NCBI GenBank assembly: GCA_964596345.1
Contig: CAZQSZ010000009.1
Span: forward strand, 31,193-95,192
Length of the DNA stretch: 64,000 nt
Direction of reading: 5' to 3'
Source: CADEDV01 sp964596345
GTDB taxonomy: Bacteria > Bacteroidota > Bacteroidia > Chitinophagales > Chitinophagaceae
The position numbers were made by a program, and so were the translations under genes. Shown here piece by piece: positions 8,292-17,145 of this stretch (its first letter is position 1; each line of letters starts with the position of its first letter). Below the pieces are notes generated by a model. The model saw only the letters and a program-made list of their open reading frames with translations, searched no databases and was not told the DNA's origin.

Positions 8292-9326
8292 ATGAATAGT
8301 GAGTCACGAACAGAGATCAGTTCTCTCGGCGAATTTGGTCTTATCGACCACCTGACCAAAAATATTGAACTGCAAAACGCTTCGTCGGTATTGGGTGTGG
8401 GTGATGATGCGGCGGTGATCGATCATTTCGGCAAACAAACCGTGGTGACCACGGATTTATTAGTGGAAGGCGTTCACTTTGACCTGATGTACACCCCATT
8501 GAAACACCTGGGTTACAAAAGTGTGATCGTGAACCTGAGTGATATCTATGCGATGAATGCGATCCCCACGCAGATCGTTATCAGCCTCGGCATCAGCAAC
8601 CGGTTTAGCCTGGAAGCGATGGATGAGTTTTATGAAGGTGTATATGCGGCCTGTACCAAATATGGTGTTGACCTCGTGGGTGGCGATACCACGTCTTCAC
8701 AAAAGGGGTTTATTATTTCTGTAACCGCCATTGGTGAAGTGGCCCCGGATAAATTTGTGAAAAGAAGTACTGCCCAAAAGGGAGACCTGCTTTGTGTGAG
8801 CGGTGATCTGGGAGCTGCTTATGTGGGCTTGTTATTCCTGGAAAGAGAAAAGAAGATCTACCTGGAAAGCCCAGGTGTGCAACCCGACCTGGAAGGAGAG
8901 TCTTTTGTGATCGGTAAATTGCTGAAACCCGAAGCCCGGAAAGATATCATTGAGTTTTTAGCGAATTCTGCCATCACCCCGACAGCAATGATGGATATCA
9001 GCGATGGATTGAGTTCAGAGGTATTACATATCTGCAAGCAAAGTAACCTGGGTTGCGTGTTGTATGAAGACAAGATACCGGTGAATGAACAAATGAAACA
9101 GGCAGCGTTCAAATTTGAAATCGATCCGACGGCCTGTGCCCTCAGCGGCGGGGAAGATTATGAATTAGTTTTTACCATTCCTCAATCGGAATACGATAAA
9201 TTGGTTTTAAATGAGGAAATTAGTGTGGTGGGCTATATGACAGAACCCGAACAGGGTGCCCATATCATCACCAAAGGCGGCGGCAAACATACCCTTACCG
9301 CACAGGGATGGAATCACCTGAAATAA
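8292..9326 (+). CDS. thiL: Thiamine-monophosphate kinase
   Basis: A 344-residue protein, the usual ThiL length. It converts thiamine monophosphate to thiamine pyrophosphate using ATP, in the cytoplasm. Diagnostic motifs are in order: GVGDDAAVI (about residues 35-43), TTDLLVEGVHFD (metal and ATP binding), VNLSDIYAMNA, VGGDTTSS, CVSGDLGAAYVGL, MMDISDGLSSE and ALSGGEDYELVF. No other thiamine genes are in the window. Its 3' end lies 26 nt before the S41 peptidase start, so the two may be cotranscribed. Confidence 0.95.
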   Translation: MNSESRTEISSLGEFGLIDHLTKNIELQNASSVLGVGDDAAVIDHFGKQTVVTTDLLVEGVHFDLMYTPLKHLGYKSVIVNLSDIYAMNAIPTQIVISLGISNRFSLEAMDEFYEGVYAACTKYGVDLVGGDTTSSQKGFIISVTAIGEVAPDKFVKRSTAQKGDLLCVSGDLGAAYVGLLFLEREKKIYLESPGVQPDLEGESFVIGKLLKPEARKDIIEFLANSAITPTAMMDISDGLSSEVLHICKQSNLGCVLYEDKIPVNEQMKQAAFKFEIDPTACALSGGEDYELVFTIPQSEYDKLVLNEEISVVGYMTEPEQGAHIITKGGGKHTLTAQGWNHLK

Positions 9327-9352
9327 AACCGGGTTTAATAAGAAGTTGGTCT

Positions 9353-10867
9353 ATGAGGAAATTGTGGTTGTTCATTATCGTGGTGCTATTGGTTAGCTGC
9401 AGTGCCAGCAAGCATTCCTACTCTCCCAATAAAAAATATTCGCTGCAACAGGTGCAAAGAGATTATTCCATTTACCGGGAAATCCTGGAAGAATATCACC
9501 CGGGTTTGTACTGGTATACTTCCAAAGACAGCATGGATCATTTTTTTGAAGAAGGCAGGAAGCAGCTGAAAGATTCCATGACGGAGATCCAGTTCCGCAG
9601 GATCCTGAGTTATGTAACGGCAAAGATCAATTGCGGGCATACCACCGTCCGTTCTTCCAAAGGATTTATTAAATACAATGATACGGTGAGGCTGGGCAAA
9701 CTATTTCCGCTCAGTGTAAAGCTCTGGCAGGATACGATGGTCGTGACCGCCAATCTCAACCGCCGGGATTCTGTTTTAAAAAGAGGAACTCCTATTACAA
9801 AGATCAATGGCCGCAGCGGCAACGAGATCGTTGATACCTTATTCAATTATTTATCGACGGATGGTTATAACCGCACCCATAAATACCAAAGTTTAAGCAA
9901 CCGGGGTGTTTTTGGTTCTTTATATACCTCGTTGTTTGGCTTATCTGAAAAATATACCATAGAATATGCGGACAGTACCGGCCAGTTGAAAACAATCACC
10001 ATCCCTGTTTATAACCCCGCTGCTGATACGTTCAACCGGGCTGCTATTCGCCGGCTTGCGAGTTTACCAAGACCCACAAAGGAGGAAAGAAGACAAAATC
10101 AAATGGCGGCAGTTCGCTTATTACAAATTGATACGGTCAATCTTTCCGCCATGATGAACCTGGCCTCTTTTGGTAAAGGATTTGGATTGAAAAAATTCTT
10201 CCGGCAATCCTTTCGTACGCTGAAGCAGCAAAAGATCACCCATCTTATCATTGATGTGCGCAGCAATGGTGGCGGCAGTGTCACCAATTCCACCAAGATC
10301 ACCCGCTATATTGCCGATCATCGTTTCAAAGTGGCGGATACTTTATTTGCCATCCGGAAAAAAGGAAAATACAGCCGTTATATTGAGAATCATTTCTGGA
10401 ACCGGTTATTCATCAGCTTATTCACCCGAAGAAAAAGAGATGGCAACTATCATTTTGGTTATTTCGAACGGCATTATTTCAAACCGAAGCAAACCAATCA
10501 CTACGATGGTAAAGTCTATATTCTGACAGGCGGTAATTCTTTTTCGGCCACTACATTGTTTTCCTCTGCGTTGATCAAACAGGATAATGTAACCGTGGTG
10601 GGCGAAGAAACCGGTGGTGGTGCTTATGGTAATTCTGCCTGGCTGATCCCCGATGTAACGCTGCCTGAAACAGGTCTTCGTTTTCGTTTGCCATTATTCC
10701 GGTTGGTGATTGATAAGAATACACCCAAGGATGGAAAAGGCGTGCAGCCCGAAGTATTGTCGCTGCCAACCGTGGAAGCCATCAAAAGAAATGCGGATTA
10801 TAAACTGGAGAAAGCGATGGAGCTGATCAAAAAAGATAAGGCACAAGCCCCTCCCAACCTCCCCTGA
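9353..10867 (+). CDS. S41-family peptidase, lipoprotein
   Basis: A 504-residue protein from the ATG at 9353. That start gives a clean lipoprotein signal, MRKLWLFIIVVLLVSC, with Cys16 as the lipid-modified residue; an earlier ATG at 9308 would bury the signal and overlap thiL. The C-terminal half is a tail-specific-protease (S41) domain: LIIDVRSNGGGSV, then VYILTGGNSFSATTLF with the expected catalytic Ser, then GEETGGGAYGN. The protein should face the periplasm or outer membrane. The last codons (APPNLP then stop) come from a short GC-rich hairpin repeat, and the stop codon lies in its loop. Confidence 0.85.
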   Translation: MRKLWLFIIVVLLVSCSASKHSYSPNKKYSLQQVQRDYSIYREILEEYHPGLYWYTSKDSMDHFFEEGRKQLKDSMTEIQFRRILSYVTAKINCGHTTVRSSKGFIKYNDTVRLGKLFPLSVKLWQDTMVVTANLNRRDSVLKRGTPITKINGRSGNEIVDTLFNYLSTDGYNRTHKYQSLSNRGVFGSLYTSLFGLSEKYTIEYADSTGQLKTITIPVYNPAADTFNRAAIRRLASLPRPTKEERRQNQMAAVRLLQIDTVNLSAMMNLASFGKGFGLKKFFRQSFRTLKQQKITHLIIDVRSNGGGSVTNSTKITRYIADHRFKVADTLFAIRKKGKYSRYIENHFWNRLFISLFTRRKRDGNYHFGYFERHYFKPKQTNHYDGKVYILTGGNSFSATTLFSSALIKQDNVTVVGEETGGGAYGNSAWLIPDVTLPETGLRFRLPLFRLVIDKNTPKDGKGVQPEVLSLPTVEAIKRNADYKLEKAMELIKKDKAQAPPNLP

Positions 10868-10875
10868 AGGGGAGG
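10858..10875. repeat. GC-rich hairpin repeat at the S41 3' end
   Basis: CCTCCCC, loop TGAA, GGGGAGG forms a perfect 7-bp stem. The TGA of the loop is the S41 stop codon. It belongs to a type of short GC-rich palindromic repeat, cctcccctgaaggggagg, seen in Bacteroidota genomes (family knowledge). A related but diverged copy lies at 11228-11267. It sits between convergent genes and may also help termination, although no clear T-run follows. Confidence 0.6.
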
Positions 10876-10899
10876 AGCAGTACCCGAAAGTTTGAATAG

Positions 10900-11727
10900 T
10901 TACTCATCTTCCTCATCATTCATGATCATAAATGTATCGGCGTCTTTCCAGAAGGGGAATTTTTCCCGCACTGAATCAAGCTGTGTTTTTTCGAGAGTGA
11001 GGGTATAAATATCCTCTTCGTCTTTTTTCGTGTACAGCACTTCTCCCAGCGGATCAATGATCATGCTTTCCCCGCTGTAGTGGATATTGTTTCCATCATC
11101 ACCCACCCGGTTCACACCCACCACATAACACTGGTTTTCGATAGCCCTTGCCTGCAATAACGTTTTCCAGGCATGGATGCGCCGTTCCGGCCAGTTGGCC
11201 ACATAGATCAGTACATCATATTCTACCTCACCCCCCGCTCCCCGCTCCTGAAGGCGAGGGGGAGACTGTCTTGCCCAGACCGGGAACCGCAGATCATAAC
11301 AAACGAGTAAGTTGATCTTCCAGCCTTTTACCGAAGCGATCAGCCGTTTATGGCCTGCGGTATAATGATCATCTTCGCCTGCATAAGCAAAGCGGTGCCG
11401 TTTATCATACACGCCATAGTGCCCGTTGGGCAGCATCCAGATAAGCCGGTTATAATAATGAGCCCCTTCTTTAATAATCACACTCCCGGTTAGTATCACT
11501 TTCTTTTGTGCGGCCATCCGTTTCATCCACTGCACGGTCTCCGCCTCCATGGTTTCCGCCAGTTCTCCGGGCCGCATACTGAAACCCGTACTGAACATTT
11601 CCGGCAGCACCACGATTTCTGTTTTTTCTTTTATACCCATGATCTTTTCTTCCAGCATCTGCAGGTTGGCTGGTTTGTTTTCCCAGTGAAGATGTGTTTG
11701 TATAAGAGAGATGGTAAGAGTTGACAT
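10900..11727 (-). CDS. Nitrilase-superfamily amidohydrolase (omega-amidase/YafV-like)
   Basis: A 275-residue carbon-nitrogen hydrolase. The Glu-Lys-Cys triad is visible in VVLPEMFSTGF, YDKRHRFAYAGE and LLVCYDLRFPVW, and the omega-amidase hallmark YDVLIYVANWPERR follows. Such enzymes hydrolyse alpha-ketoglutaramate or similar amides. Between VWAR and YDVLIYVANWP lies an unusual stretch, SPPRLQERGAGGEV, encoded by a GC-rich repeat at 11228-11267. Homologues as I know them have only a few residues there. The insertion keeps the frame and lies just after the catalytic Cys strand, so activity may or may not be kept. It is convergent with the S41 gene. Confidence 0.87.
   Translation of the reverse strand: MSTLTISLIQTHLHWENKPANLQMLEEKIMGIKEKTEIVVLPEMFSTGFSMRPGELAETMEAETVQWMKRMAAQKKVILTGSVIIKEGAHYYNRLIWMLPNGHYGVYDKRHRFAYAGEDDHYTAGHKRLIASVKGWKINLLVCYDLRFPVWARQSPPRLQERGAGGEVEYDVLIYVANWPERRIHAWKTLLQARAIENQCYVVGVNRVGDDGNNIHYSGESMIIDPLGEVLYTKKDEEDIYTLTLEKTQLDSVREKFPFWKDADTFMIMNDEEDE
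11228..11267 (-). repeat. GC-rich repeat inserted in frame in the amidase gene
   Basis: A C-rich, partly palindromic stretch (ccccccgctccccgctcctg followed by aaggcgagggggag) encodes about 14 extra residues of the amidase. Composition and the central ctcctgaaggcgag resemble the hairpin repeat at 10858-10875. Confidence 0.55.
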
Positions 11728-11744
11728 GCTGTAAAATTAGTTGG

Positions 11745-11881
11745 ATTTGCGAAACCCGTTCCAGGCTTTTAAAATCTTGCGTAAACCGCTCTAAGCCTCT
11801 GAAAGTCAGGCCGACAATTTTTGGTAGCTATCAAACAAAACACTTCGTAGTTTCGCAAATACACACGTTAGCAGCAACCCT
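11745..11881. repeat. Cassette-boundary palindrome, 5' end of the restriction-modification unit
   Basis: ATTTGCGAAAC (11745-11755) and its exact complement GTTTCGCAAAT (11850-11860) form an inverted repeat. The right arm runs into ACACACGTTAGCAGC. GTTAGCAGCAACCCT (11867-11881) is the 5' terminal repeat of the unit that ends at 15827. Bases 11882-12104 hold no gene. They contain A-rich, C-rich sequence and a second copy of AGCCAACGCACA, also present near 15789. Confidence 0.6.
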
Positions 11882-12104
11882 AAAAGACGACACAAACAAC
11901 AACAAACTAACAGTAAAACGACAGACAAAATGCCAACCCTTCGCAAAATAAAAAGAGCTGCAAGCCAACGCACAAGCCGACACAAATTGCAGCACATTTT
12001 ATTTTGCCCAACCGCAGCCAAGCCCACCCACCACCCTACTTCTTGAGAAAGTTGAAGACTATTGATAAAATTTTTGACAAACAATCTGAAAAGACTTTTT
12101 ACAT

Positions 12105-12121
12105 TTGACAATAATTGTCAA
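12105..12121. promoter_or_regulatory. Palindromic operator of the XRE controller (C-box-like)
   Basis: TTGACAATAATTGTCAA is a perfect palindrome with 8-bp arms around one central base, 15 nt before the likely TTG start of the XRE gene. A further half site, TTGACAA, lies at 12074-12080. In restriction-modification systems with XRE controllers, such sites bind the controller and time expression of the restriction gene. Its role here is inferred from position and symmetry. Confidence 0.65.
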
Positions 12122-12136
12122 GTTAATATTATCAAA

Positions 12137-12439
12137 TTGAAAACGACCGGAGAAATAATAAGAGAACAGCGAGAAGCCAAAGGACTTCTTCTAAGACAAG
12201 TAGCAGCTAAACTCGATATAGACACAGCTATTTTAAGCAAAATCGAAAGAGGAGAGAGGAAGGCTACAAGAGAACAAATTGTTTCGCTTGCCGAAATTCT
12301 CGACCTCAAAAAAGATGACTTACTTATTCAGTATTTGAGTGAGAACATTGCCTATGAAATTGCAGACGATGACCTTGCGAAGCAAGCGTTAAAAGTAGCT
12401 GAGAAAAAAGTCGAATACATTAAAAAGAACAGAAAATGA
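12137..12439 (+). CDS. XRE-family transcriptional regulator, controller of the R-M gene
   Basis: About 100 residues from a TTG at 12137, chosen because (M)KTTGEIIREQREAKGLLLR is the natural opening of this helix-turn-helix type. An earlier in-frame TTG at 12062 would place the operator palindrome inside the gene. The HTH is clear: LLLRQVAAKLDIDTAILSKIERGERKATREQI (as LRQVAAKLDIDTAILSKIER), followed by helices LAEILDLKKDDLLIQYLSE and a basic C-terminus. Its stop overlaps the ATG of the R-M gene in the sequence ATGA, implying translational coupling. The role as timing or copy-control regulator is inferred from context. Confidence 0.82.
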   Translation: MKTTGEIIREQREAKGLLLRQVAAKLDIDTAILSKIERGERKATREQIVSLAEILDLKKDDLLIQYLSENIAYEIADDDLAKQALKVAEKKVEYIKKNRK

Positions 12440-15279
12440 CAGGAAAAGAATTTTTAGAACTACTCGGGTTTAAAACTAAAAATGGAACTTTATTCCAAAC
12501 GGATTATAAGTTACACAGCTATACTATCAAGGTTGATGTTGCAAAGGGCAAAATTCATTATCGTAATGATGAACAAACCACAGTAGAACGTCAAGATGAT
12601 GGACAAATCCAACTAGGCGATAAAACAACATCTCATTTTAAACCTGAACAACATCCATTATACCAAGAATCATTGGTTGTGTTAGAATGTGTTGATAGGT
12701 TATTAAGAAAGGGCTATAATCCAAATGACATTCATTTAGAAAGACGTTATCCGTCTGGCAGAGGAGCAAGTGGTGGAAAATCTGATGTTTGTGTATATGG
12801 CAAGGATGGAAAATCACTTTTAGTTATTGAATGTAAAACCTGGGGGACCGAATTTGAAGGCGAAAAGAAAAAAATGGATGAACACGGTGGTCAGGTTTTC
12901 GCTTATTTAGCCAATGACCAAAATGCTAAGTTCCTTGTGGTCTATGCCTCAAAACCAAATTCAGAAAAGACGGCTGATGATAAGTTTGATTACGAAAACA
13001 TCATTGTTCAAATAAAAGACCGTGAAGAAGATTTAAAAAAGAGTTCAAAACAAATTGAAGAAGAAAACATCAAACTTTACCGAGATGCAAAAAATAAAAA
13101 GGAATATTTTGAGGTTTGGAAAGAATCCTTTAATAAATATTTTCACTTCAACGGAATATTTGATGATGATGCAAACGCATATTCTCTTGAATTAAAAGCA
13201 CTCAAAAAGAAGAACCTAAAACAGCTTGAAGATGCAACAGGTTTATTCAACAAGTTTGCTGAGATATTGAGGCATAACAATATTTCTGACAACGCAAATG
13301 CTTTTAATAAAATACTGTCGTTATTCCTTTGCAAAATCGTTGATGAAGAAAAAAACGATGAAGATGTTTTAGATTTTCAAGTAAAAGAAGATGAAGAATA
13401 CGAACATATAATAGACCGTTTACAAGCTCTTTATCAAAAGGGAATGAAAAAGCTAAACGAAGAAATTGTTTATTACTCAGAGAATGAGTTACACGACATT
13501 ATTAAGTTATACCCAAAACAAACCCCTATTGAAAAAGTTGAAGCGATTTTCAGAGAATTAAAATACTATACAAACAATGAGTTTGCTTTTAAGGAGGTGC
13601 ATAATAAAAACCTATTTATACAAAATGGTAGAGTTCTAACGGAGGTAATAAAATTATTGCAAAATTTCCGTTTTCGTTTTACAAGCAAACAGCAAGTTCT
13701 TGGCGACTTTTTTGAATTAATGCTTAACCACGGAGTTAAACAATCGGAAGGTCAATTCTTCACACCAATACCAATTGTGAGATACATTATTCTTTCACTT
13801 GGCTATGAAAATTTGATTAACTCAAAAATTGAAAAAGGTGAAGACCATATTCTACCCAAAGTTCTTGATTATGCCTGCGGAGCAGGACACTTTCTAACAG
13901 AAAGTGTTGAGGAATTGCAAAGTAAAATTAAGCAAATTGATACATTAAAACTTTCAACAGAATTACAAAAAAAAATTAAAAAGTATAGTAAAGGAACAGA
14001 ATGGGCACAAGATTATATTTTCGGTATTGAAAAGGATTACAGACTTGCAAGGACTTCACAAATTGCTTGTTATATCAATGGAGATGGAGATGCAAACATA
14101 ATCTTTGGCGATGGATTAGAAGAGCACGAACAACTAAAACTAAATAAAAAGAAATTTGATATTGTAGTCGCAAATCCTCCTTATGCTGTTGATGCTTTCA
14201 AAAATTACTTAAATGTAGGTAGGGCAAATTATGAACTATTTGATAGCTTGACTGAAACAAGTGACGAAATAGAAACTGTATTTATTGAAAGAACAAAGCA
14301 AGTATTAAAGAATGGTGGACTGGCTGGTATCGTTTTACCAACATCCATTTTTGAAAGCGGTGGCATTTACACAAAAGCAAGAGAAATCCTTCTCAAACAT
14401 TTTGAAATAAAAGGAATTACAATTTTAGGCAGCAAAACATTTATTGCAACCAATGTAAAAACATTAATAGTATTTCTTAAGCGTAGAGATGATGGCTTTG
14501 TAAAGGATAGAGAATATATTACCTCGGACTTGTTTACTAATACAAAGTATGCAGCAGACATAAGATATATTGATGCCAACCGCTTTCTAAAAATGTTTGT
14601 TGAATATAGAGGTTTAGAATTAGAGCATTATGAAAGATTTCTGAAACTTGAAATTTCAACAGAGTTATCTGAAACTGATACGTTTGTTGATTATAAAACA
14701 GAATTTGACAACAGCACGAAAATAAAAGACCATAAAAACAAACCTGCTTTTAAAAAGCTAACAACAGCAGAACAAGATGCTGAATTGCAAAAAATGTTTT
14801 ATCACTATTGTAAGGATATTGAAAAAGAAAAATTCTTTTATTTCCTATTAACGCTTTCAGATGGGGAAAAGAATCCAACTACAATTGAAAAATATTATGA
14901 CTATCAGCAAACAGTAATTGTAAAAACAGGAAAAGATATTGATGAGCAAAAAGAGTTTTTAGGTTACGAGTTTAGTAAACGTAAAAGGCAAGAGGGAATT
15001 AAAATCAATAACTATGGTGGAAAGTTATTTGATGAGATTAATCCAAACAATCCCGAAAAAGCCAGTTCTTACATAAGAAAATCTATTCAAAATGAAGAAA
15101 TCACAACAATTGACACAGCAGTAAGTAAACACGTTCAAGTATTTTCTCTTGCGGAGTTGATTGATTTTGACTCCATAGATTTTGATAAAAAGTTAAGACT
15201 GAAACTATTTCAAAAACCAACTGGGAAGATGTTTGGGGTTCAACAGAGATTAAATCCTTATCGCCAGACATTGCAATAA
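12436..15279 (+). CDS. Fused restriction-modification enzyme (nuclease + N6-adenine methylase), truncated by frameshift
   Basis: 947 residues. An N-terminal nuclease domain resembles the HsdR N-terminus: SDV (Asp117) and VIECKTWG (Glu132, Lys134) form a PD-(D/E)xK site. A helical stretch follows, then an N6-adenine methylase with VLDYACGAGHF (motif I, about residue 476) and VVANPPY (motif IV, about 580). The architecture matches type I/IIG-like single-chain enzymes that cut and methylate. The last 15 or so residues (after LKLFQKP) are out of frame. Reading one frame back gives NWEDVWG and a full target-recognition domain to 15785, so a base is missing in the A run at 15212-15216. Codon use and AT-richness differ from neighbouring core genes, which suggests transfer. 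Confidence 0.9.
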   Translation: MTGKEFLELLGFKTKNGTLFQTDYKLHSYTIKVDVAKGKIHYRNDEQTTVERQDDGQIQLGDKTTSHFKPEQHPLYQESLVVLECVDRLLRKGYNPNDIHLERRYPSGRGASGGKSDVCVYGKDGKSLLVIECKTWGTEFEGEKKKMDEHGGQVFAYLANDQNAKFLVVYASKPNSEKTADDKFDYENIIVQIKDREEDLKKSSKQIEEENIKLYRDAKNKKEYFEVWKESFNKYFHFNGIFDDDANAYSLELKALKKKNLKQLEDATGLFNKFAEILRHNNISDNANAFNKILSLFLCKIVDEEKNDEDVLDFQVKEDEEYEHIIDRLQALYQKGMKKLNEEIVYYSENELHDIIKLYPKQTPIEKVEAIFRELKYYTNNEFAFKEVHNKNLFIQNGRVLTEVIKLLQNFRFRFTSKQQVLGDFFELMLNHGVKQSEGQFFTPIPIVRYIILSLGYENLINSKIEKGEDHILPKVLDYACGAGHFLTESVEELQSKIKQIDTLKLSTELQKKIKKYSKGTEWAQDYIFGIEKDYRLARTSQIACYINGDGDANIIFGDGLEEHEQLKLNKKKFDIVVANPPYAVDAFKNYLNVGRANYELFDSLTETSDEIETVFIERTKQVLKNGGLAGIVLPTSIFESGGIYTKAREILLKHFEIKGITILGSKTFIATNVKTLIVFLKRRDDGFVKDREYITSDLFTNTKYAADIRYIDANRFLKMFVEYRGLELEHYERFLKLEISTELSETDTFVDYKTEFDNSTKIKDHKNKPAFKKLTTAEQDAELQKMFYHYCKDIEKEKFFYFLLTLSDGEKNPTTIEKYYDYQQTVIVKTGKDIDEQKEFLGYEFSKRKRQEGIKINNYGGKLFDEINPNNPEKASSYIRKSIQNEEITTIDTAVSKHVQVFSLAELIDFDSIDFDKKLRLKLFQKPTGKMFGVQQRLNPYRQTLQ

Positions 15280-15785
15280 TTCAAAAAGGAAGTTCCATTA
15301 CTAAAGCTAAAACTGTAACTGGCAAAATTCCAGTTGTTGCAGGCGGACAACAACCTGCTTATTTTCATAATGTAGCAAATAGACCCAAAAATATCATTAC
15401 AGTTAGTGCCTCTGGAGCATATGCTGGTTTTCTAAACTTCTGGGACACTGAAATTTTTGCTTCAGACTGCACGACAATAAAATCAATCAATGAGGATGAA
15501 ATATCGACTGATTTACTTTATGAGATTCTCAAAATAGTTCAACCAGAGATATATAAACTACAAAGAGGACAAGCACAACCACACGTTTATCCAAGAGACA
15601 TTTCAAAAATCAAAATTCCTGTTCCAAACAAAGAGCAACAGAAATTAATCAAGAAAGATTTAGTAAAATTAAATAGCGACAGAGGTAAGTATTTAGCTCA
15701 AGGTGTAGCAGTTCAAGATTTGGAAAAAGTATTACAAGACGAAAAGAAAAAAATAATTGTGAAACATTGCTTCAATTCAAAATAA
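15219..15785 (+). pseudogene. Out-of-frame target-recognition (HsdS-like) domain of the R-M enzyme
   Basis: This frame has no start of its own and continues the preceding gene after a -1 shift. About 188 codons read like a type I specificity half: IQKGSSITKAKTVTGKIPVV, then AGGQQPAYFHN, NIITVSASGAYAGF, FASDCTTIKS, LQRGQAQPHVYPRDISKIKI and PVPNKEQQKLI, which are the usual signatures of a target-recognition domain and its following helix. Restoring one A in the 15212-15216 run would fuse it to the methylase and give a protein of about 1,116 residues. The domain is otherwise open and well conserved, so the break is recent, reversible, or a sequencing or assembly error. Confidence 0.8.
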
Positions 15786-15812
15786 GAAGCCAACGCACAG
15801 TGACAGACAAGA

Positions 15813-15960
15813 AGGGCGGCAGCTAACAGCGGCTTGGCGTAATGGCGGGTGCAATGCTTCGTATGACAGTTTTGTGGTAGGTTCAAGTGCAGTTCTTCGA
15901 TTGAACTTTTGTTCTAAAATCCGCCTCTACGCCAAGCCGCAAAACGTTAGCATCATTCAA
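15813..15960. repeat. Cassette-boundary palindrome between the R-M and hydrolase units
   Basis: AGGGCGGCAGCTAAC (15813-15827) is the 3' terminal repeat of the R-M unit; it pairs with 11867-11881 at 12 of 15 positions. The palindrome arms are GCTAACAGCGGCTTGGCGTA on the left and TACGCCAAGCCGC followed by AAAACGTTAGC on the right, with GGCGG/CCGCC completing the stem. The right arm carries extra bases (AAAAC before GTT) that the left arm lacks. GTTAGCATCA (15946-15955) opens the next unit. Confidence 0.75.
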
Positions 15961-15969
15961 AAACTATAC

Positions 15970-17145
15970 ATGAGAAAATTGATACCCCTGTATTTTTTAT
16001 GTGTGTCCGTTTTCTCCGTCAAAGCACAAGATTCATACTATGACCATATTGCAGTTGGGAAATACAGCGTTCGCTACAGCGACACTGTTATTTATGATCC
16101 TGCCATACACTATGAACAATATGGCTATTCCGGGCCTGCACCTTTATTTGTTCAGGTATGGTTTCCTTCCATGAAGGCTACAGCCAAAAAAAGACTGACT
16201 TTTGGCCAGTATAAACTTCCTGCTGTTCCGGCCGGGTTATCCCGGGTATATGAAAAACTCAGCTCGCATATGGATGAAATATTTATCCGGGACGGAATAG
16301 AATCCAATATGGAGAATGATGAACCGATTGATTACGGCCATCTTACAACCCGCCAGGTTCTTGAGAAAATAAATCGTTTGGCCACCATCAGCAGCCGCTC
16401 AGCTATTGATGCTAAACTTGATTATCCTGTAATCGTTTACCAGCACGGGTCGCAGGGGCTATCTTCTGAGAATACGGTGATGGCAGAATATTTTGCATCA
16501 CATGGCTATGTTTTTATTACCGCTAATTTTCATCTGCCCTACGAGAATACGATTTATGGATTATTACCCTACCATCTTGAAAAAGAAAATAAGCACAACC
16601 AGAGCAGTGCTAAAGCTCTTATCAATTTTGCCAAATCAATAGCTGCCCGGGAGAAGGTATTTTTTATCGGGCACAGTTGGGGGGCCCAGGAAGGCTGGTG
16701 CTTCCTGGATGATCCGGCATGGGCGGATGCATTTGTTTCGATGGAAACCACCATTGAATTTAAAAAAGACACGGCGAGAATAAAAGAATTATGGCCCTAT
16801 GTATGGGATGCTATACAAGTGAAGAGAAATACATTTTCCATACCTGTTCTGTTATTTGCTGCTGCAGATGATGATACAAACTTTGATTTTTTTAAAGGCC
16901 TCAGTTCCGCCCCCATGATTTTTGCCTCCTATAAAGAACCTTTTGCTCACAACAGTTATACATCCCTGTCAATGATGCGCTGCTTTTTAAGGAAGGATAT
17001 TAATCAGCCCGACTCAGCGATGCTGATGAGCCAGGTAAAAGGATATGCCCGGCACCTCGACCTGATACATGCCTTTTTTAAAGCTTTACTGAAAAATGAA
17101 AAATTGAATTTGTCTCCGTTTGACAACTATTTCAAATTCGAATAA
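15970..17145 (+). CDS. Secreted alpha/beta hydrolase (PAF-acetylhydrolase-like)
   Basis: A 391-residue protein from the ATG at 15970; upstream codons belong to the boundary palindrome. The signal peptide MRKLIPLYFLCVSVFSVKAQ predicts export. The alpha/beta hydrolase core shows YPVIVYQHGSQG (oxyanion strand), FASHGYVFITANFHLPY, and the nucleophile elbow FIGHSWGAQEG with Ser at about residue 236. PVLLFAAADDD gives a likely acid, and a His near ARHLDLIHAF could complete the triad. The substrate is unknown; the arrangement resembles platelet-activating-factor acetylhydrolase-type esterases. It is the only gene of a cassette-like unit whose 3' end, ATACTAAC, follows the stop at once. Confidence 0.75.
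   Translation: MRKLIPLYFLCVSVFSVKAQDSYYDHIAVGKYSVRYSDTVIYDPAIHYEQYGYSGPAPLFVQVWFPSMKATAKKRLTFGQYKLPAVPAGLSRVYEKLSSHMDEIFIRDGIESNMENDEPIDYGHLTTRQVLEKINRLATISSRSAIDAKLDYPVIVYQHGSQGLSSENTVMAEYFASHGYVFITANFHLPYENTIYGLLPYHLEKENKHNQSSAKALINFAKSIAAREKVFFIGHSWGAQEGWCFLDDPAWADAFVSMETTIEFKKDTARIKELWPYVWDAIQVKRNTFSIPVLLFAAADDDTNFDFFKGLSSAPMIFASYKEPFAHNSYTSLSMMRCFLRKDINQPDSAMLMSQVKGYARHLDLIHAFFKALLKNEKLNLSPFDNYFKFE

Noticed and set aside
11806..12111. A 102-codon open frame on the minus strand with a hydrophobic, Leu/Cys-rich translation
   Set aside because: It covers the boundary palindrome and the XRE operator, has no family resemblance, and its hydrophobicity comes from the A/C-rich bias of the + strand.
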